Source: CBDUXT01 sp965371245 (GTDB taxonomy: Bacteria; Planctomycetota; Phycisphaerae; UBA1845). Taken from it: 35,977 nt of DNA. Location of the stretch: contig CBDUXT010000063.1 in the NCBI GenBank assembly GCA_965371245.1, positions 1 to 35,977 on the forward strand, written 5' to 3'. The notes beneath the pieces were generated by a model, which worked only from the letters and a program-made list of their open reading frames with translations, made no database searches and was not told where the DNA came from. Shown one piece after another: positions 32,578 to 35,977 of the stretch. The position numbers and the translations under genes were made by a program. Numbering within the stretch: position 1 is the stretch's first letter; each line of letters starts with the position of its first letter.

Positions 32578-33612
32578 TCATTCGGCCGCTTGGTAACGAT
32601 AGGGATCATTTCGCTTGCCCTGTCCGGTGCGTTGGACTCGACCGTCTTGTAACAGCACCCGCAACGCCTTCCCGACCTTGCCGCGATCACCACCGACCGC
32701 CTCGCGAATCTCGTCCTCTGTGCGGCTTTCCTTGGCCACGACGGGCAGGATCGCGTCCCCGAGCTGTTCTTGCTCACGTGCTACGATCAGCCCGCCCGCT
32801 GTCACCATGCCGGTAGATTCGTCCAGCTCAAGCACCGTGTCCGGCAGGTCGCTGCCGTACCGCTGAATGGCTGAGATCGAGCGGACACCGTCGGCCTTGC
32901 GGTCTAGGATCAAGCCGGTGTCGCACGTCCCGGCGATCGCGACGGACCCGAGAATCGAGTCGAGCCCTTCGCGCCTGATCTTCGGAGCGTGACAGACGGC
33001 CATGATGTGGCAGTCGGTCTCCCGTGCGAGGTTCAACACCGGGTCCAATGCCTCCGTCATTTCCGCATAGTCGGCCACCTGCCGCACGCGAACAAACCGC
33101 AACAGCGTGTCCACGACGGCGAACGTCGCCCGTTGCTCCGTAATAAGCCCGCCGAGTTGGTCCACGGCTTGGGCCGCCCGTACCGGTGCAGGCCCCGAAT
33201 GGACGAACAGCGGCTCATCGGCCGCGCCCATCCTCCGAAAATGCTCGGCCACCTCGCTCCGCTTGTCTTCGAGCCCTAGGTACACGACGGGGCCGCCCTT
33301 GCTCGCGAAACCGATCACCGGGTCGCCGCGTGCTATGGCCAGGGCCATCGACCGCGCGAGGGTCGATTTCCCGGCCTTGGGCTTGCCTGCGAGGACCGAC
33401 AGCCCCGCCCACGGCAACAATCCAGCCACCAACCACGGCGTTTCTTCGAGCGGCTCTGCCAACAGCTCGGCCACCGACACAACGCTCAGGCCGGTTTCTC
33501 GTTTCTCGTTTCTCCCTATAGGGCGCAACGGGAAACGAGAGTCCTGTGCCGCGTCCCTTCCGGCCTGACGTGGGGTCTCGAAGACCTTCGCTATATCGCC
33601 TTCAAGTGTCAT
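32578..33612 (-). CDS. RepA-like AAA ATPase (DnaB/RepA helicase fold)
   Basis: A 344-residue RecA-fold ATPase of the RepA/AAA_25 type found on plasmids, phages and integrative elements. Residues 50-80 have the family lead-in (PWLVAGLLPWAGLSVLAG), Walker A is GKPKAGKST, then VVYLGLEDKRSEVAEHFRRM, Walker B TFAVVDTLLRF, sensor-type CHAPK and a SVAIAGTCDTGL motif. The last 70 residues look like a winged helix (SRTEDEIREAVGGDRGKVGK, then ALRVLLQDGRVQR). ATG 33612 overlaps the TGA of the 119-residue gene (ATGA) and has AGGGGGT upstream. The likely role is replication of the excised element. Tandem heptamers lie inside its N-terminal coding part. Confidence 0.88.
   Translation of the reverse strand: MTLEGDIAKVFETPRQAGRDAAQDSRFPLRPIGRNEKRETGLSVVSVAELLAEPLEETPWLVAGLLPWAGLSVLAGKPKAGKSTLARSMALAIARGDPVIGFASKGGPVVYLGLEDKRSEVAEHFRRMGAADEPLFVHSGPAPVRAAQAVDQLGGLITEQRATFAVVDTLLRFVRVRQVADYAEMTEALDPVLNLARETDCHIMAVCHAPKIRREGLDSILGSVAIAGTCDTGLILDRKADGVRSISAIQRYGSDLPDTVLELDESTGMVTAGGLIVAREQEQLGDAILPVVAKESRTEDEIREAVGGDRGKVGKALRVLLQDGRVQRTGQGKRNDPYRYQAAE
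33494..33539 (-). repeat. Tandem heptamers and palindrome (iteron-like) inside the ATPase gene
   Basis: Three perfect tandem copies of GTTTCTC at 33494-33514, then the palindrome CCCTATAGGG at 33514-33523, then GAAACGAG at 33532-33539, inverted to CTCGTTTC at 33505-33512. The seven-base period is out of step with codons, so the repeat is not a result of protein repeats. The layout resembles replication-origin iterons. Confidence 0.5.
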
Positions 33613-33968
33613 GCCGCCACCCCCTGACGACTTCGCAACCGCCGGACCGTCGGATGGGCGAGAAGCCGACAAACGCAGCGCAGGCAGGTGTCCGTCTGAT
33701 CCAAGACGGCGAGCGCATCCGGCAATTCGGAGTTGTGGACCCCGTGTCCGACCGTGGCCCACCCCAGGTGCTTAAGTTGAACCAATGCGTTCGATGGGCA
33801 AGGCGTTGCCATCGGGCAGCGCGGCGGGAGTCGGTGAACGAGATTGACGTCGTGAAGCTCACAGCGTGCGGGTTTTCGATCTGCCGAAGATCGGGTAGAA
33901 TAGCCGTTGTCCGTATGCGTTCCGGCCGTGGCGGTCCTCACACCGCGCGGCCACGTTTTTGTACTCAT
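33609..33968 (-). CDS. Unrecognised 119-residue protein coupled to the ATPase gene
   Basis: Both ends overlap neighbours as ATGA: its ATG at 33968 overlaps the TGA of the excisionase-like gene, and its TGA overlaps the ATPase ATG. Double coupling is strong evidence that this is a gene. The sequence has no recognised domain. It is basic at the N-terminus (TKTWPRGVRTATAGTHTDNG), then has scattered Cys/His residues (CELHDVNLVHRLPPRC, ATPCPSN, TDTCLRCVCRL) that might bind a metal. It may be an ATPase partner or replication accessory protein, by position only. Confidence 0.6.
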   Translation of the reverse strand: MSTKTWPRGVRTATAGTHTDNGYSTRSSADRKPARCELHDVNLVHRLPPRCPMATPCPSNALVQLKHLGWATVGHGVHNSELPDALAVLDQTDTCLRCVCRLLAHPTVRRLRSRQGVAA

Positions 33969-34195
33969 CTCGGTACGCCCCCTCTGCGCAGCCTTTCCGC
34001 TTCGAGTTGGTCAAGGCTCGGGCAGCCCAGCGTGATCCACAAATCCAGATCGCTCGCCCGAACGCGAACTGCGCGCCCGATGCGAACAACCGGCGGAGCG
34101 TTGCCGCAGGAAATCAGTTGCCAGAACTTCCGGGGCGACACGCCCGTCAGCTTGGCTGCTTCGGGAATCCGTAACAACGATTCGATCAAGGGCAT
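33965..34195 (-). CDS. Excisionase-like helix-turn-helix protein
   Basis: A 76-residue MerR/AlpA-like DNA-binding domain (HTH_17 type): LLRIPEAAKLTGVSPRKFWQ then PPVVRIGRAVRVRASDLDLW. Such proteins act as excisionases or regulators of integrative elements. GGAGGAAACGG lies directly before ATG 34195, which decides this start over upstream in-frame codons. First gene of the coupled trio with the 119-residue gene and the RepA-like ATPase. Confidence 0.88.
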   Translation of the reverse strand: MPLIESLLRIPEAAKLTGVSPRKFWQLISCGNAPPVVRIGRAVRVRASDLDLWITLGCPSLDQLEAERLRRGGVPR

Positions 34196-34223
34196 TTCCG
34201 TTTCCTCCACGGTGACATCATCC

Positions 34224-34242
34224 GGCGAACACTTCGTTCGCC
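34224..34242 (-). promoter_or_regulatory. Perfect dyad in the leader of the HTH-ATPase operon
   Basis: GGCGAAC, ACTTC, GTTCGCC, a 7-base perfect inverted repeat 28 bases before the HTH gene start. It could be an operator for the excisionase-like protein or an mRNA hairpin. Confidence 0.45.
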
Positions 34243-34276
34243 TTCCGTAGAGGGCGGCTCGTTTCACAACGGTTTG

Positions 34277-34378
34277 GATGAAATGAAATGGGGGGCGGTA
34301 AGTGCCGTTCCCGCAAGGACTTGCGCTGTCAGGAACCGGCGTGACCCCGTGCAGAACGCGCCGATTTCATGAAATGGG
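34277..34378. promoter_or_regulatory. Two related 16-base sites between the HTH operon and the 280-residue gene
   Basis: GATGAAATGAAATGGG at 34277-34292 and GATTTCATGAAATGGG at 34363-34378 share 13 of 16 bases, 86 bases apart. The second contains the 12-base perfect palindrome ATTTCATGAAAT and overlaps the stop of the upstream gene. They may be binding sites for an element-encoded protein. Confidence 0.4.
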
Positions 34379-35209
34379 CTCGTTGGGATCGTCGGGCATT
34401 GTCCAAGCCTCGTAGTCGTGAAGATCGGCCGGGCCTTGGTCCTCGGTCACGGCTTCACGTTGCCCGTTTCCCTTCGCAGCGCGGTGCGGCTTCCCCGTGC
34501 GATCGTGCCTGCTCCCCTTCAGATAACGAGACAGGGTTGACGCGCTCACCTTCAATTTCTTTTCCTTCATCAGCATCGCTGACAGGTCCTTCAGGGTGCC
34601 ACCCCAGACGCCCGGCTTGTCGAGGAAACGAAGGACGAAATCCCGTTTGGCCTCCGCCTTCAATACGGGGCCCGCATCGGAGCGGTGCGAGCGCTGCTTC
34701 TTCGTGCTGTTCTGATCCTGTCGGTTTTCTTGATTGACCACGCCTTGTGGGTCACCGAGCCCGAGACGCCGGCACCGTTTCCGTAACAGGTCCGCGATCG
34801 CGTAGAGGGTCATCTCCTCCACCTGATGCCAGAATAGACCTTCCTCGGCTACGAGGAAGCGGCCCACCTTCGCACGAAACTCGGGAGCATCCGCGTCACA
34901 GATATCGAGTTGCTCAGCGTAGTACTGCATCTGCTTCAGTGGTGTTCCAAGGAGCGCCGAAGTGATACCCTTCACGTTCCTGTCATGCTTCTGGAAGCGT
35001 GCGAACTCCGTGGGGGAGAGCCGGCGCCGAACATATTCCTCTACTTGTTCGTGGGCTAAGCGATCTGCTGCGAGGAAAATCTCCGGGCTCGGTTGCTCAG
35101 CAAAGCCGACTAACTTCAGTGAATCGTCGAGAGCCTCACGATGCGCCTGCTCGCACACTTGCCGATACGAGAAACGGCTCCCCTCACTTGGTTCGTCATC
35201 AGGCGTCAC
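34367..35209 (-). CDS. Unrecognised 280-residue protein with C-terminal HTH-like segment
   Basis: The start GTG 35209 has GAGGAG eight bases upstream and no in-frame ATG before residue 93, so GTG is secure. Residues 1-160 are mostly helical (RFSYRQVCEQAHREALDDSL, RRRLSPTEFARFQKHDRNVK); 160-190 is a polar linker (QENRQDQNSTKKQRSHRS). Residues 195-240 (RDFVLRFLDKPGVWGGTLKD, then LSAMLMKEKKLKVSASTLSR) look like a winged helix, and the tail is basic then acidic. It is divergent from hsdM, separated by a 212-base region with repeats, so a regulator of the restriction system or an element maintenance protein are both possible. I do not recognise the family. Confidence 0.7.
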   Translation of the reverse strand: MTPDDEPSEGSRFSYRQVCEQAHREALDDSLKLVGFAEQPSPEIFLAADRLAHEQVEEYVRRRLSPTEFARFQKHDRNVKGITSALLGTPLKQMQYYAEQLDICDADAPEFRAKVGRFLVAEEGLFWHQVEEMTLYAIADLLRKRCRRLGLGDPQGVVNQENRQDQNSTKKQRSHRSDAGPVLKAEAKRDFVLRFLDKPGVWGGTLKDLSAMLMKEKKLKVSASTLSRYLKGSRHDRTGKPHRAAKGNGQREAVTEDQGPADLHDYEAWTMPDDPNEPIS

Positions 35210-35287
35210 TTCTTAGGCTCCTCTTGCCGCGAGACCGTTCCGGTTGGCGACAGCGACCCACCACTCCGCCCGCCCGAGTCCGTCGGT

Positions 35288-35332
35288 GGTTCAACCTCTC
35301 TGGTTCACTAGGATGCGCTAGTGGGCGGTTCA
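35288..35332. promoter_or_regulatory. GGTTCA direct repeats around a CACTAG dyad
   Basis: GGTTCA occurs at 35288, 35302 and 35327 within 45 bases; between the second and third lies CACTAG-GATGCG-CTAGTG (35306-35323). It sits between the divergent 280-residue gene and hsdM, where a control site for both promoters would be placed. Confidence 0.4.
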
Positions 35333-35421
35333 AAGCAACAGTTTGCATTATGCGGGAATTCGAGTAGCCTAGCTTTTCGACTCTTCTCATCCCCAAGAGT
35401 GACGCCGGACCAAGGAGAGAC

Positions 35422-35977
35422 ATGTTCGAGCAGACCTTCAAGAGGATCGACGACGTCCTTCGGCAAGAGGCCGGATGCACGACCGAACTCGACTACACCG
35501 AGCAAACGTCGTGGATGCTCTTCCTCAAGTACCTCGACGATCTGGAGCACGAGCGAGCCATGGAGGCCCAGCTCGCCGGCAAGCGCCGCGGGTTCCTGAT
35601 CGACGAGGCGTTCCGCTGGTCGAGCTGGGCAGCTCCGAAGAAACGGGACGGCTCCTTCGATCACGACAGCGCGCTGACCGGCGATGATCTGATCCACTAC
35701 GTCAACAACGATCTGTTCCCCTACCTCAAGGGCTTCAAGGATCGCGCTAGCGGGCCGGACACCATCGAGTACAAGATCGGGGAGATCTTCGGCGAGATCA
35801 AGAACAAGTTCCAAAGCGGCTACTCGCTGCGCGACGCGCTCGAATTCATGGACGCCCTCCGCTTCCGCACCCAGAAGGAAAAGCACGAACTCAGCCACCT
35901 CTACGAGGCCAAGATCAAGAACATGGGCAACGCCGGGCGCAACGGCGGCGAGTACTACACGCCGCGCCCGCTCATCC
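35422..35977 (+). CDS. hsdM: Type I restriction-modification DNA methyltransferase subunit HsdM (5' part)
   Basis: Modification subunit of a type I restriction-modification system; the window ends after 185 codons. The visible part is the helical HsdM_N domain: MFEQTFKRIDDVLRQEAGCT, LDYTEQTSWMLFLKYLDDLE, AFRWSSWAAPKK, then EYKIGEIFGEI, the long HELSHLYEAKIKNMGN helix and NGGEYYTPRPLI, which opens the SAM-binding N6-methyltransferase domain. The NPPF motif would follow outside the window. AAGGAGAG lies before ATG 35422. hsdS and hsdR are expected downstream. It is probably defence cargo of the integrated element. Confidence 0.95.
   Translation, partial: MFEQTFKRIDDVLRQEAGCTTELDYTEQTSWMLFLKYLDDLEHERAMEAQLAGKRRGFLIDEAFRWSSWAAPKKRDGSFDHDSALTGDDLIHYVNNDLFPYLKGFKDRASGPDTIEYKIGEIFGEIKNKFQSGYSLRDALEFMDALRFRTQKEKHELSHLYEAKIKNMGNAGRNGGEYYTPRPLI

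Larger units (their letters stand above)
29967..35977. mobile_element. Integrative element in tRNA-Gly (left end and body; right end outside window)
   Basis: From the tRNA 3' half rightward lie, all leftward, a tyrosine integrase, an XRE-like regulator, a serine recombinase, a RepA-like ATPase, two small coupled genes and a hypothetical gene, then a rightward hsdM. Integrase next to the target tRNA is the standard layout of a genomic island. No second copy of the tRNA 3' end was seen before the window end, so the right attachment site must lie beyond 35977. Confidence 0.8.

Noticed and set aside
35199..35480. 93-codon minus-strand frame across the hsdM start
   Set aside because: It overlaps both the hsdM start and the divergent control region, and shows no motif.
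30014..35977. Right attachment site of the island
   Set aside because: No second copy of GGTTCGAATCTCTTCACCCG was seen downstream within the window.

Overview
The window is GC-rich bacterial chromosome, most likely from the Planctomycetota (Phycisphaerae-like). Three things suggest this: a membrane protein ending in a Cys4 ribbon of the CxxCxYxLxG...CPECG type, a very large cysteine-rich secreted protein with a C-terminal dockerin-like Ca-binding repeat, and many intergenic palindromic repeats. The lineage call is inference. Apolipoprotein N-acyltransferase, LolCDE-type proteins and LpxA indicate a diderm cell with lipid A and outer-membrane lipoproteins. A flagellin gene indicates motility, and RodA/PBP2/MreD indicate a peptidoglycan sacculus with elongation machinery.

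Left part (1-13.2 kb): a flagellin gene behind a sigma-28-like promoter converges on a long leftward gene train that runs (in transcription order) ABM-family monooxygenase, moeA, lnt, HEAT-repeat lipoprotein, mreD, mrdA (PBP2), rodA. Its last genes touch or overlap, with no mreB or mreC in the train. Divergent from it lies a thiamine sulfur-relay pair in which ThiS is the C-terminal end of a membrane-protein ORF, followed by thiG and an amidohydrolase.

Middle (13.2-29.9 kb): a repeat-rich spacer, the zinc-ribbon membrane protein, an alpha/beta hydrolase, a family-4 uracil-DNA glycosylase, lpxA, the 1297-residue secreted protein with a clear terminator, then a compact lysS-lolC/E-lolD-ilvE operon, a small membrane protein, a membrane-anchored helical/TPR-like protein, and clpS. 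Four kinds of dispersed repeat occupy the intergenic regions: a two-armed REP-like element, a long hairpin found between convergent genes, a short companion repeat, and a possible MITE remnant.

Right part (29.9 kb to the end): a tRNA-Gly(GCC) gene carries an integrated element whose tyrosine integrase ends inside the tRNA on the opposite strand. The element holds an XRE-like regulator, a serine recombinase with a strong promoter/dyad, a RepA-like AAA ATPase preceded by two start/stop-coupled small genes (an excisionase-like HTH and an unrecognised 119-residue protein), an unrecognised 280-residue protein, and the start of a type I restriction-modification HsdM gene cut by the window edge. Tandem heptamers with a palindrome inside the ATPase gene resemble replication iterons. 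The combination looks like an integrative element with its own replication module and a defence cargo; its far end is outside the window.
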